Source: Paenibacillus rigui
GTDB taxonomy: Bacteria > Bacillota > Bacilli > Paenibacillales > NBRC-103111
Assembly (NCBI RefSeq): GCF_002234615.1
Contig: NZ_NMQW01000001.1
Span: 62,001-126,000 of the forward strand
Length of the DNA: 64,000 nt
Direction of reading: 5' to 3'
Shown here one piece after another: positions 1-8,722 of this stretch. Position 1 is the first letter of the stretch. The number at the start of each line of letters is the position of its first letter. Under the pieces are notes generated by a model. That model saw only the letters and a program-made list of their open reading frames with translations. It ran no database searches and was not told the DNA's origin. The position numbers were made by a program, and so were the translations under genes.

Positions 1-1272
1 CTGACGGATCAAGTAGCTTACGGTATGATCCATCCGGTGCGAATTCCAGTATTTTTCCAGCACATCCTCAACACGTTTGATTCTGACAATATCCGAGAAT
101 GGCAAAATATCGTTGCCCAGAATCTCATAAGGAGCATGATCCATAAACTTGTAGCCGTATTTGTCGGCGTCCGCGCGCATGCCGGTGCCGCGAAGCATTT
201 TGAGGAAGCCCAGCTGCAGCTCCTCAGGCCCCAGCTCGAACACATCATTGAACGTTTTGCGGAACGAGTTGTAGTCTTCCTCCGGCAGTCCGGCAATCAA
301 GTCCAAATGCTGGTCGATTTTGCCGCTTTCCTTCACCTTCAGCACAGTACGCGTCAGCTTGGAGAAATTTTGCCGGCGCTTTACTAAGCTGTTCGTCAAA
401 TCGTTCGTCGACTGCACGCCGACCTCGAACCGAAAAATACCCGGCGGGGCATGCTCTGCCAAATAATCCAGCACCTCCGGGCGCATAATATCTGCGGTGA
501 TCTCGAACTGGAACACGCAGCCGCGGTGGTTTTGGATCAAAAATTCGAAGATCTCAAGGGCATATTCCCGCTTAATGTTAAAGGTACGGTCCACGAACTT
601 GATCAGCTTGGCACCCGATTCAATCAGGAACAGCAGATCGCTCTTCGTCCGCTCCATATCGAAATACCGTACGCCTACTTCAATAGAAGATAAACAAAAC
701 TGACAGCTGAAAGGGCAGCCCCGGCTTGTCTCAAAATAAACAACCCGGTTGGCCAGACTTGGGATATCCTCCGCAAACCGGTGCGGTGTCGGAATGTCAT
801 CCAAGGCCAGCTTCGGACGCGGCGGATTAATGATAACCCTGCCTTCCTTGCGGTAAGCTGCACCGAACACACTGTAATATTTGCGGTCGCCGGTCAGCTC
901 CTGCAGCAGGTGATGAAATGTCTCTTCTCCTTCGCCCATCACAATAAAGTCTACTTCGGGAATCCGGTTCATCCAGTATTCCGTATCGTAGGAAACCTCG
1001 GGCCCTCCCAGAACGATGATGAGCTCGGGATTAATTTTTTTGAGCATGCTGATAACGGTAATCGTCTCTTCGATGTTCCAAATATAACAGGAAAACCCTA
1101 CAATATCCGGGGCTTTCTGGAACAGGTCGGATACGATGTTCATCGCCGGGTCTTTGATCGTATATTCGGTAATCTCTATAGGGAAATCTTTCTCGCTGAA
1201 CGACTTTAAGTAGCGCAGCGCCAAAGACGTGTGGATATATTTTGCATTTAATGTAGATAGCACTACTTTCAT
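1..1272 (-). CDS. B12-binding-domain radical SAM protein, C-terminus cut by window edge
   Basis: 424 codons run from an ATG at 1272 to the left edge without a stop, so the C-terminus is missing. The N-terminal third looks like a cobalamin-binding Rossmann domain (motif VLGGPEVSYD). It is followed by a radical SAM core with the 4Fe-4S motif CPFSCQFC, reached through YFETSRG. The later part resembles the DUF4080 arrangement of anaerobic-type radical SAM enzymes. The family uses S-adenosylmethionine and an iron-sulfur cluster to start radical chemistry, sometimes methylation. The substrate cannot be told from sequence. It is separated from the small upstream gene by a terminator, so it has its own promoter. 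Confidence 0.85.
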   Translation of the reverse strand, partial: MKVVLSTLNAKYIHTSLALRYLKSFSEKDFPIEITEYTIKDPAMNIVSDLFQKAPDIVGFSCYIWNIEETITVISMLKKINPELIIVLGGPEVSYDTEYWMNRIPEVDFIVMGEGEETFHHLLQELTGDRKYYSVFGAAYRKEGRVIINPPRPKLALDDIPTPHRFAEDIPSLANRVVYFETSRGCPFSCQFCLSSIEVGVRYFDMERTKSDLLFLIESGAKLIKFVDRTFNIKREYALEIFEFLIQNHRGCVFQFEITADIMRPEVLDYLAEHAPPGIFRFEVGVQSTNDLTNSLVKRRQNFSKLTRTVLKVKESGKIDQHLDLIAGLPEEDYNSFRKTFNDVFELGPEELQLGFLKMLRGTGMRADADKYGYKFMDHAPYEILGNDILPFSDIVRIKRVEDVLEKYWNSHRMDHTVSYLIRQ

Positions 1273-1334
1273 CTCGGTACCCTCATTTGTTTGGCAGAAT
1301 CGTTGCACTCTCATTCTACACGGAAAAAGGGCCG

Positions 1335-1382
1335 AACACAAAAAAAAGAAAATGGAACACCTCGTAAGGTTCATTCCATTTT
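1335..1382 (-). terminator. Intrinsic terminator of the 77-residue gene
   Basis: Arms AAAATGGAA and TTCCATTTT (1349-1382), with an inner ACCT/AGGT pairing and a CGTA loop, are followed on the minus strand by a T-rich tail. It lies 5 bases past the stop of the gene at 1387. Confidence 0.75.
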
Positions 1383-1386
1383 CACG

Positions 1387-1620
1387 TTAATTCCAAGTAT
1401 GCTCTGTGGAGGTCCACTCCGCCTCCGGCACTAAACCGGCAAGCACGAACTCGTCATTGCCCTCTGTGCTCCAACGGTTCGCTTGCGTGAACAGCTGCTC
1501 TTCGACCTGTTCTTTTTGCGAAACCAACCGTTCCACATGGCTTTCGCTCTCGGTTGTAAGGATCGTTTGGGTCAACTGCTTCCTCTGTTCAAGACGTTTG
1601 GCTAATTGATATAAGATCAT
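1387..1620 (-). CDS. Small hypothetical protein, 77 residues
   Basis: Unrecognised. The ATG at 1620 has a good ribosome binding site (GAGGAAG, about 6 bases upstream). Residues 1-47 are rich in Gln, Glu and Lys and look like a continuous amphipathic, possibly coiled-coil helix. The C-terminal 30 residues are acidic with three tryptophans. There is no signal peptide, membrane segment or cysteine, so it is probably a cytoplasmic soluble protein. It is monocistronic, with its own terminator downstream. The start signal, codon use and terminator support a real gene, but no function can be named. Confidence 0.6.
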   Translation of the reverse strand: MILYQLAKRLEQRKQLTQTILTTESESHVERLVSQKEQVEEQLFTQANRWSTEGNDEFVLAGLVPEAEWTSTEHTWN

Positions 1621-1948
1621 TGTAGTTCTTCCTCTCGTTAATCGTTTCGTTATCTGCAGTATAGCCCTCCAATATTAAGACAAGATTAGAGGAACATAAA
1701 CAGACCGTTAAAAATCACGGGATTTGTAAGCTCTGGCTTTATCTTTTCCCGGTGTGAAGAAATATATGTAAAACGATGGCGGATTATGCAAAAAAAATTG
1801 CATGCTGCCGCTTACGGCTGGAAAACCTCAGAGAAAGGGAGGGCTGCTTCCGGACAATCCCGCTTAGAGAGCTGTGCACTTGTTTAGGACAGGAGCAAGC
1901 CGGGCCTCGCTTAGCAGAATCCGACTTACTCCTTTTCCTTTCATACCC
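1621..1948. other. Intergenic region, 328 bp
   Basis: Holds the promoter region of the 77-residue gene and the 3' flank of the polysaccharide lyase gene. The short palindrome ACCCTTAAGGGT (1945-1956) overlaps the lyase stop codon but has no T-tail, so I do not call it a terminator. Nothing else is recognisable. Confidence 0.5.
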
Positions 1949-4900
1949 TTAAGGGTGAATTACCGTAAAAATGAGCGTCGGCGCTTGATTGATGTCCGTC
2001 CCTTCTCTTGTCTTCACGTGAACCATGTTATCGGCTGTCGCCATCGTCAAGCGGAAGCTGAGCGTTGAATCGGACTGGCTGTTAAAGAACTTCGTTACAT
2101 CAAAGGTGACGTAGCTGTTATCCGCAATCGCTGTCACCTGCCCTAAGTAGACGTCCGTGACCGCTTTCTCCGGCTGATTATTAGCTGTAATCGTTGCCGG
2201 ATTCCAGCTGTCGTCGATAATGCCGTACAGTTGAAGGTCCGAGCCGGTTTCCACGGATCCGACATACACCCTAAGCTGTACCGTGTCCACCGTCCCTGAA
2301 AGCACGGGCAAGCTCGATTGCAGGTAGCCGTCTCTGCGTCCACCTGAATATTTGACCAGCATTTCCGTCGCATTGTTGTAGTTCGTGTCCGCATTGGCGG
2401 AAATAATATTGTCCACATACGTATCCGCGTCCACGATTTGGGTCTGCTGAGAAGAAGGATACACCGTTACAGCCAAAGGAGCCGATGTCATTCCCAGATA
2501 CGAAGCCGTAAGGCTCGCGCTTCCCAGCCCTTCGGCCACTGCCCATCCGGTCGGTGAGACGGACACCGCATTCGGATTGCTGCTGGCAAATACCGCGCCT
2601 GTCGTTACTGCTTCCGTAGACTGATCCGCAAATTGCAACGTGACCTCGAGCTGCTTCGGCGTCCCTCCCAGAGCGATCTGAGCAGGAAGCCCCGATAGAG
2701 TGATCCCTGTATACCCGGGCGTAGACAAGCTCAAGGTATGGCTTCGGGAAGTATGATTTCCTTGATCGAGCGCCTCTACCTGGAATACATACGTCTCCCC
2801 CGGCTCTAAAGCACGTGCAGTATAGCTGAGCTCATCCCCGAAGACCGTGTCCAACAGAACGCTGTTTCTGTAAATGCGATAGGCCACCACTTCCGTATCG
2901 TCGGAAGGGGGCAGCCACTGGAGACGGGCCTCGCGCGGAGCCACGCTCGCTTGTGACAGGGACTGGCCGGCAGGCCATACCGGTGCGGAAGCATCATTTA
3001 CTGCAGCCGGTATATATTCGTCTGCACCGACATCTGGAGTTCCGGTTCTCTGCTCCCGCTCCATATCCAGGGTGACGAAGCCGTAAGCCCCGCTGGTTCC
3101 GTAGTCCCCAAGCGATGCGTTGATAGCCGGACTGACCGTGCTCAGCTTTTTATACGGTATCGTTCTCAGGCGCTCATAGCTTGAGGAGGTCCACAACCAG
3201 CCATAATCCTGCGGACTGAGCTGAAGCACCTCATTCTTCATATTAGGAAAGACGACTTGGACCTCGGAGGCGGTCAAAGGGACTGAATTCCCTGTAATTA
3301 ACGGTATCCCTTGCTGCGGATACATCATATTCCCGGTCCACTGAACCCCGACGGGTGCATGCATGATCTTGATCAATTCATGCTGTGACCCGACGACGAT
3401 ATTGTTGGCGAACGTCAGATTCTCAGGGGGGATGCCATAACGGTCATAACCCAATTCAATGCCTGAGGTATTATTGATGAGCGTGTTGTTGGCGACGGTG
3501 ACATTTTTGGCGATGAAGTGAGCGCCGGGCGTGTCCAGATGGTTCAGCATGTCATCCTTATCCCCTGTCGTAAAAGTAAGCGGCGCATCCCATACCGTCC
3601 CCGTCAATCCTTCGAAGTAATTATTGAATACCTTATGGTTCTCCCCGTAAACCCGGATCCCCCCGGTTCCCAAAGGCTCGCCTCCTGCCGTCGGATTCGG
3701 CGCCGTACGACCGTTGCCGATGAAGATATTGCCGTAAGCCGACGAGCTATTGCCTGCGCGCAAGGACAATGAGCCTAACGATTCGATAAAATAATTGTAC
3801 CGGACCGTGTTGCTTCCGCTTTTGATCGAGACGATCTCAGGATCGGCGTCGCAATGGTCGAAAATGTTGTATTGGATCGTTGCATAGGCATCGAGCGAGA
3901 TCAAGGTCGATACCCCAACCCGTATGCTTTCGGACTCATTCGTCTGACGGGATACGGTATTGCGGAAAATATTGTATTCTACCATATCGTGCTGCGTGAT
4001 TTCATAGGGCCCCGTTCCGCTGCTGATCCCGTCGAATACGATGAATTTCCCCCGATCCAGCTTGTTCTCCATCAAGTTATGATCCACCCGGTTATCATGG
4101 CTTCCGGAGCCGTCGATGAAGATCCAGATGGAGGAACCGGATACCGAAGTCGTGCTCGGCGAGTGGAAGTAATTGTTCGTAATACGGATATGATGGGATC
4201 CGGTCAACCGCACCCAATTGCCTGCGCTCGTCATGGCGAACTCAATGTCCTGAAGCGTAATGTAGGAGCTGTTCTTCAGCAGCAGGCCGCTGGAGTTGAA
4301 CTTGGCCATGCCTTTGTTTTTGGCCTTCACCACGATCGGCTGGGCCGCCGTTCCATTCCGTCCCGTCACCGTAAGACCGGCATAATTGCCGTCATCGAGC
4401 AAAATGGTGTCGCCCGGATTCGCCGCTGACAGGGCGCTGCCCAGCTCCGTCGAATTGTGGACGACAATTTGCGGCGAAGGCTGCTGCGGGGTCACCGTGA
4501 CCGGCGCCGAGTCGGCTGACTGTCCGTCATTGCTGCGGGCTGTGACAATGAAGCTGTAGGCCGTCCCGTTGGTCAGTCCGGTGACCGTATAGGTGAAAGG
4601 GCCTGCGGCTGCGTTCGTTGCAGCATCCGCTGCGATGGTGGTATAGGCGCTTTCCCCCGGCGCTTGCCGTTTAACGTCATAATGCAAGCCTGTGACAACG
4701 CTCCAGCTCAACTGCGCTTCCCCGCTGCCGGCTGCGGCTCCCGTAACGGCAGGAGCGGTCACCGGATTGCCGGAGGCATTCGACAGCGCCACTTGAACAT
4801 CGTCGAAGGCCGTTGTACCGGCATTGCTGTAGAGGCCGACTTGACCGGTTGCATACGGCGTCGTATCCGTACCGGACAGCACCAAGGTACTGCCGTAGTA

Positions 4901-5599
4901 ACCTTCCAGCGTCAAGCTGCCGTCGATGTTGTGGATCACATTCAGTTGGACCGGCATGTAGCCGAGGCTGTCAAAATAAGGATTCAGCGTCGTGCTGCTG
5001 ATCGAAACTCCGCTGGCATTCGTTGTCCCTGCTGTTTTCGGGACAGCGGTCTTGTAGCTGCCCGTCACCTTTTCCAAGTAAAATTGGTAGCTGGCCGAGT
5101 TCTTCTTCATCGTCAGCCGGTAATAAGCAGGCGAGCCGTTCATCAGCGAATATTTGGCCACCAGCCCTGCATAGGTGCTGTTGGCACCGGTAACCTTCAG
5201 CTTTCCGGAAATCGTGATGCTCTGGCTCGTGATCTCCGGCTGGCTGCTGCCCCAATAATCATGAGTCACAACGTAGGCAGCAGATGTGGACGCGTCCGTC
5301 TGCTTCAGAATATGATTCGAATATGTGGCCCCCGCGACGCTCTCCTCTCCCACAGACCAATTCGAGCTGGCTCCTACCGCATTCTTCCAAGGCTGTACCG
5401 CGGTTACAGAGCTTCCCATCGGTGAAGTATAGCCTGTCGCTTGGGTTCCGTAGCTTTCAAAGCCTTCGGTTAACGGGTAGCTGGAGGCCAGGGCCGAAAC
5501 CGTTAAGGATTGTCCCGGGGCAGCCAATGAGAAGAACGATACCATAAGGAATAAACAAATTAAAACGCTTACATTTCTTTTTGCAGCAGCTGAGCTCAT
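1949..5599 (-). CDS. Secreted multidomain polysaccharide lyase, family 6 (chondroitinase B/alginate lyase type)
   Basis: 1216 residues. A signal peptide covers about residues 1-36. A LamG-like beta-sandwich follows (about 42-272), then fibronectin III (about 280-370), then a right-handed beta-helix lyase domain (about 376-790) rich in N-N-Y-F turns. Two further segments look like fibronectin III (about 890-980) and Big2 (about 985-1065). The C-terminal 150 residues look like a DNRLRE/CBM96-type sugar-binding module. In the lyase domain, EIVSIKSG and SLSLRAGN place Lys593 and Arg614 21 residues apart, as the catalytic Lys250/Arg271 pair of Pedobacter chondroitinase B is. PL6 enzymes cleave uronate polymers (alginate or dermatan/chondroitin) by beta-elimination. 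The substrate here is uncertain. It lies downstream of, and in line with, a sugar ABC transporter and two-component pair. Confidence 0.85.
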   Translation of the reverse strand: MSSAAAKRNVSVLICLFLMVSFFSLAAPGQSLTVSALASSYPLTEGFESYGTQATGYTSPMGSSVTAVQPWKNAVGASSNWSVGEESVAGATYSNHILKQTDASTSAAYVVTHDYWGSSQPEITSQSITISGKLKVTGANSTYAGLVAKYSLMNGSPAYYRLTMKKNSASYQFYLEKVTGSYKTAVPKTAGTTNASGVSISSTTLNPYFDSLGYMPVQLNVIHNIDGSLTLEGYYGSTLVLSGTDTTPYATGQVGLYSNAGTTAFDDVQVALSNASGNPVTAPAVTGAAAGSGEAQLSWSVVTGLHYDVKRQAPGESAYTTIAADAATNAAAGPFTYTVTGLTNGTAYSFIVTARSNDGQSADSAPVTVTPQQPSPQIVVHNSTELGSALSAANPGDTILLDDGNYAGLTVTGRNGTAAQPIVVKAKNKGMAKFNSSGLLLKNSSYITLQDIEFAMTSAGNWVRLTGSHHIRITNNYFHSPSTTSVSGSSIWIFIDGSGSHDNRVDHNLMENKLDRGKFIVFDGISSGTGPYEITQHDMVEYNIFRNTVSRQTNESESIRVGVSTLISLDAYATIQYNIFDHCDADPEIVSIKSGSNTVRYNYFIESLGSLSLRAGNSSSAYGNIFIGNGRTAPNPTAGGEPLGTGGIRVYGENHKVFNNYFEGLTGTVWDAPLTFTTGDKDDMLNHLDTPGAHFIAKNVTVANNTLINNTSGIELGYDRYGIPPENLTFANNIVVGSQHELIKIMHAPVGVQWTGNMMYPQQGIPLITGNSVPLTASEVQVVFPNMKNEVLQLSPQDYGWLWTSSSYERLRTIPYKKLSTVSPAINASLGDYGTSGAYGFVTLDMEREQRTGTPDVGADEYIPAAVNDASAPVWPAGQSLSQASVAPREARLQWLPPSDDTEVVAYRIYRNSVLLDTVFGDELSYTARALEPGETYVFQVEALDQGNHTSRSHTLSLSTPGYTGITLSGLPAQIALGGTPKQLEVTLQFADQSTEAVTTGAVFASSNPNAVSVSPTGWAVAEGLGSASLTASYLGMTSAPLAVTVYPSSQQTQIVDADTYVDNIISANADTNYNNATEMLVKYSGGRRDGYLQSSLPVLSGTVDTVQLRVYVGSVETGSDLQLYGIIDDSWNPATITANNQPEKAVTDVYLGQVTAIADNSYVTFDVTKFFNSQSDSTLSFRLTMATADNMVHVKTREGTDINQAPTLIFTVIHP
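5561..5574 (-). promoter_or_regulatory. Possible cre (CcpA) site in the lyase signal-peptide region
   Basis: The minus strand reads TGTAAGCGTTTTAA, close to the Bacillales cre consensus TGWAANCGNTNWCA. It lies just inside the 5' end of the lyase gene, a common place for cre sites. This would bring catabolite repression of an extracellular carbohydrate enzyme. One conserved C is missing, so this is tentative. Confidence 0.35.
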
Positions 5600-5778
5600 A
5601 CTAAATCCATCACACTCCTTTTCGTGGAATACCTAAATTATAGGCCCCGCGTATAGCCGGGAGGATGATCGAATTTAAGCTCTGTTGCTGTTTTTTAATA
5701 TGCGGTGTACATCCTAGTGCGATTGCTTGACGCGGCCATGCAACACCGGACACAGGGAGCTGCACACGGTACTCCCCG

Positions 5779-7581
5779 TTAGGTTCCCATATCCGGAATC
5801 CGAAGGATCATCCGGGTGCCCATGCCGGCTGTGCTCTCGATTTGCAAACCGTACTTCTCCCCAAAGACCAGCTGGATTCGCCTATGCACGTTCATTAAGC
5901 CAATGCCTCCACTGCGCCGGGTTCCCGGGCGAACGGACTCGGCCAGCTGGTTGGAATGAAGCTGCGCCCGCAAATACGCCAGACGCTCCGGCCGGATGCC
6001 CACCCCGTTATCCTCCAGCACAATCACCAGATCCTGATCCTTAATCCAGGCGTCCAGCCTTATAAAATGGTACTCCTCGATCCCTTCGGCAAACGCATGG
6101 GTGAAAATGTTCTCAATGAGCGGCTGCAGAGTCAGGCGCGCCATTTTTTTCAAGAAAAATGCAGGAGGAATGCGGACATCGAGCTCAAACTCCCTCCCTA
6201 CACGGTGCTTCATGATCGTCATGTAATTCAGCACATGCTTCAATTCGTTCACAATGGCTGTTTCCTCGATATGCGTCTGCACCGAATAGCGGAACATATA
6301 GGCGATGGCTTCGACAATTTCGGTAATCTCGGAGGACTGCTTGATGACGGCATAGCAAATAATATTTTCGAACGTATTGTATAGAAAATGGGGATTGATC
6401 TGCAGCTGAAGCGATTGCAGCTCCGCCTTCTGGCGCTCCAGTTCGGCGTCCTTTTTACTGAGCTCCGTCCTGTACAGCGTATCCATTAATTCAGACAGAC
6501 TCATCACCATCAGGTTGTAGCGGTCAATCAGCTCATCCAGCTCGTTGTTCGTCCGAAGCGGCGGAATCTTGATCCAATTGCCCTGCTCCGTCTGCTGCAT
6601 TCCATTCTTCAAAATTTGAATCGGCTTCGTAATATGTCTTCCGAACCGGTAGGACAGCAGCAGTGCAAAAAGCACCGTGACTCCCCCGACGAGCAAAGAC
6701 GAATAGCGGATGCTTGAAATCGGCCGCTTAATATCGTTCATCGGGACGGATGCGACCAGATTCCATCCGGAATAGGCGGACTTCGAGCTGACGAACATCC
6801 GGTCGTCGCCGAAGAAATCATCCGTAAACGACCTCGACTCGCTCTGATTCAGCTTCGCTTCAAGCGCATTGCTGATCGGGGCTCCGATCCACTTTTTATC
6901 GGGATGGTAGACGATACGCCCCTGGGTATCCACGATGGTGAAGAAGCCCTTTTGCCCCAGGTTAATTCCTTTCCACAGAGCGGAAAAATCGTCCGATTTG
7001 ATCTCGATGGCGAGAATGCCTTTAAACTCGTTAAAGACCTGCCCGTGGATTTTGCGCGCCAAAGTAATGCGCTGATTGTTGCTCTCCGAGAACACCCGGT
7101 TATTAATGATCGTCATGCTGCCGTTCGGATCGGTTTCGCGGTCAAGCTCCTCCAGCGTCACCTCCGGCAGCGGGTCCTCGATCAGCTTCAAGGCCGGGTT
7201 CGCGTAGTACACCCAGTTATTATTGTAGTCGATCAAGTAGACCGTCATAATATCGGGCGATTTAATAAAGAGCGGATCGATAATATGCTTTTTCAAGTCG
7301 TTCGTAAATTGATAGTAAGCATAGTCACCTTCGGGCGGCGAGTCCAGGAAATCCTTCACCTCGCTGCTTGTAAAAAGAGATAGGTGCGCACGCTCATAGG
7401 AGCGTAAATACAAGTCCGTCTGATTGACGACATTCGAGACGATTTCGGTCAAATGCTCCTCGCTCTGCTCGCCCAGCTGAACGGAAGAAAGCTGATACGA
7501 GAAAAAACCGACAGCCGCTATGGAGATCACGATAACCGACGCGAAATAAACGAATATTGTACGGGCCAAGGAAGGCTTCAT
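5779..7581 (-). CDS. Sensor histidine kinase, YesM type
   Basis: 600 residues. A first membrane helix lies at about 9-30, then an extracytoplasmic Cache-like sensor domain (about 31-292), a second helix (about 294-314), HAMP (about 315-367), a coiled coil, and a His_kinase domain with phospho-acceptor His398 in INPHFLYN. The ATPase domain carries LEDNGVGI and GGIGL. The gene starts directly after the stop of the response regulator, so the two are co-translated. YesM/YesN pairs next to LplB/YtcP/LplA transporters usually sense extracellular saccharides and activate the local uptake genes. Here the likely signal is an oligosaccharide released by the neighbouring lyase (inference). Confidence 0.9.
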   Translation of the reverse strand: MKPSLARTIFVYFASVIVISIAAVGFFSYQLSSVQLGEQSEEHLTEIVSNVVNQTDLYLRSYERAHLSLFTSSEVKDFLDSPPEGDYAYYQFTNDLKKHIIDPLFIKSPDIMTVYLIDYNNNWVYYANPALKLIEDPLPEVTLEELDRETDPNGSMTIINNRVFSESNNQRITLARKIHGQVFNEFKGILAIEIKSDDFSALWKGINLGQKGFFTIVDTQGRIVYHPDKKWIGAPISNALEAKLNQSESRSFTDDFFGDDRMFVSSKSAYSGWNLVASVPMNDIKRPISSIRYSSLLVGGVTVLFALLLSYRFGRHITKPIQILKNGMQQTEQGNWIKIPPLRTNNELDELIDRYNLMVMSLSELMDTLYRTELSKKDAELERQKAELQSLQLQINPHFLYNTFENIICYAVIKQSSEITEIVEAIAYMFRYSVQTHIEETAIVNELKHVLNYMTIMKHRVGREFELDVRIPPAFFLKKMARLTLQPLIENIFTHAFAEGIEEYHFIRLDAWIKDQDLVIVLEDNGVGIRPERLAYLRAQLHSNQLAESVRPGTRRSGGIGLMNVHRRIQLVFGEKYGLQIESTAGMGTRMILRIPDMGT

Positions 7582-8592
7582 TTACCGGATCCCCATACTA
7601 TGGCGGTATTCCAAGGGCGAAACCCCCGTCACTTTCTTGAACGTTCTGGAAAAGTGCGGGTAATTCTCGTAGCCTACCTCCAAGGCGATGTCCGTCGTAC
7701 GGTAGTGGGGGATTTCCAGCATCTGCTTGGCCAGCTGGATCCGTTTCGTAATTCGATACTGCACGAAGGATTCGTGGTGCACCTTTTTGAATAACAGACT
7801 CAAATAAGGCGCGCTGATCCCCAGAAATTCGGCCACTTCCTCCAACGACAGCTCTTGGGTGATATGGGCGTCAATATAGGCTTTGGCCTGTTTCATCAGA
7901 TCCAGTCCGCCGCGCTGCAGCGCCAGCTCATCGATCACCTGGTGAATGCAAACCTGAAGCTGGGTAAAGCATCGCTGCTTATCGGAGGTGTCGCAGATCA
8001 TTCCCGCTCTTGGCTGGAAGCCCCTCAGCGACAGCCGCCTCATGATCATCGGCAGTCCGTCCTTCATCAGCTGAATGAAATCCGAATCTGAGGTGGAGGC
8101 CGAAACGCAGTATGCCTTCCATTGCTCCAGAAGAGACTCGGCTTCCGGAATTTGCAGCTTCCACACGGCCTCTACAATACGCTCCACCCAATCCTCATAG
8201 GCCGAAATGGAGAAGAGCGGCTGGCTTTGGACAACCATTTTATGCAAAAGGTCGTTTATTTTCATCGGTGTAAACGGTTTCAGAAGATACTCTTTAACCC
8301 CATAAGAAATACAAGCCTGCGCATATTCGAAATCGTTATACCCCGAGATGATGACCTTTTGGACGAGCGGGTATTTCTCATGCACCTGCTTGCACAGCTC
8401 CAATCCGTCCATCTTGGGCATGCGGATATCGGTTAACAAAAGCTGAGGCACCGATTCCTCAATCAGCTCCAGCGCCTGCTTTCCATTCGAGGCCGTCCGG
8501 ATCGATTCGAACGCCGTCTGTGACTGCTTCAGCATGGCCACAAGGCCTCTCACAATGAGGGGCTCGTCGTCTACCACCAAAATATGCTTCAT
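7582..8592 (-). CDS. Response regulator with AraC-type DNA-binding domain, YesN type
   Basis: 336 residues. The N-terminal receiver domain shows the acidic pocket DDE (8-10), phospho-acceptor Asp55 in LLTDIRMPK, and the conserved lysine in YLLKPF. The C-terminal 100 residues form two AraC helix-turn-helix units (LEEVAEFLGISAPYLSLLF and DIALEVGYENYPHFSRTFK). The middle region is the variable YesN linker. The ATG at 8592 follows a strong GGAGGAGG site. It is the partner of the kinase that starts at the next base. It probably activates the transporter and lyase genes on either side. Confidence 0.92.
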   Translation of the reverse strand: MKHILVVDDEPLIVRGLVAMLKQSQTAFESIRTASNGKQALELIEESVPQLLLTDIRMPKMDGLELCKQVHEKYPLVQKVIISGYNDFEYAQACISYGVKEYLLKPFTPMKINDLLHKMVVQSQPLFSISAYEDWVERIVEAVWKLQIPEAESLLEQWKAYCVSASTSDSDFIQLMKDGLPMIMRRLSLRGFQPRAGMICDTSDKQRCFTQLQVCIHQVIDELALQRGGLDLMKQAKAYIDAHITQELSLEEVAEFLGISAPYLSLLFKKVHHESFVQYRITKRIQLAKQMLEIPHYRTTDIALEVGYENYPHFSRTFKKVTGVSPLEYRHSMGIR

Positions 8593-8722
8593 CGCCCGCC
8601 TCCTCCGTCTTCGTGTCTGTCTATGGCAAAAAACATTTGCCCGCCGGTCTTCCCCGCAGACAAATGCTTCACGCTCGTATGTTATGCAGATCGAAATTAA
8701 AAACGCTGCCTATCTGGCGGTG

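Noticed and set aside
4664-5425. 253-codon plus-strand frame inside the lyase gene
   Set aside because: Shadow of the lyase reading frame; Arg/His/Gly-rich without domain.
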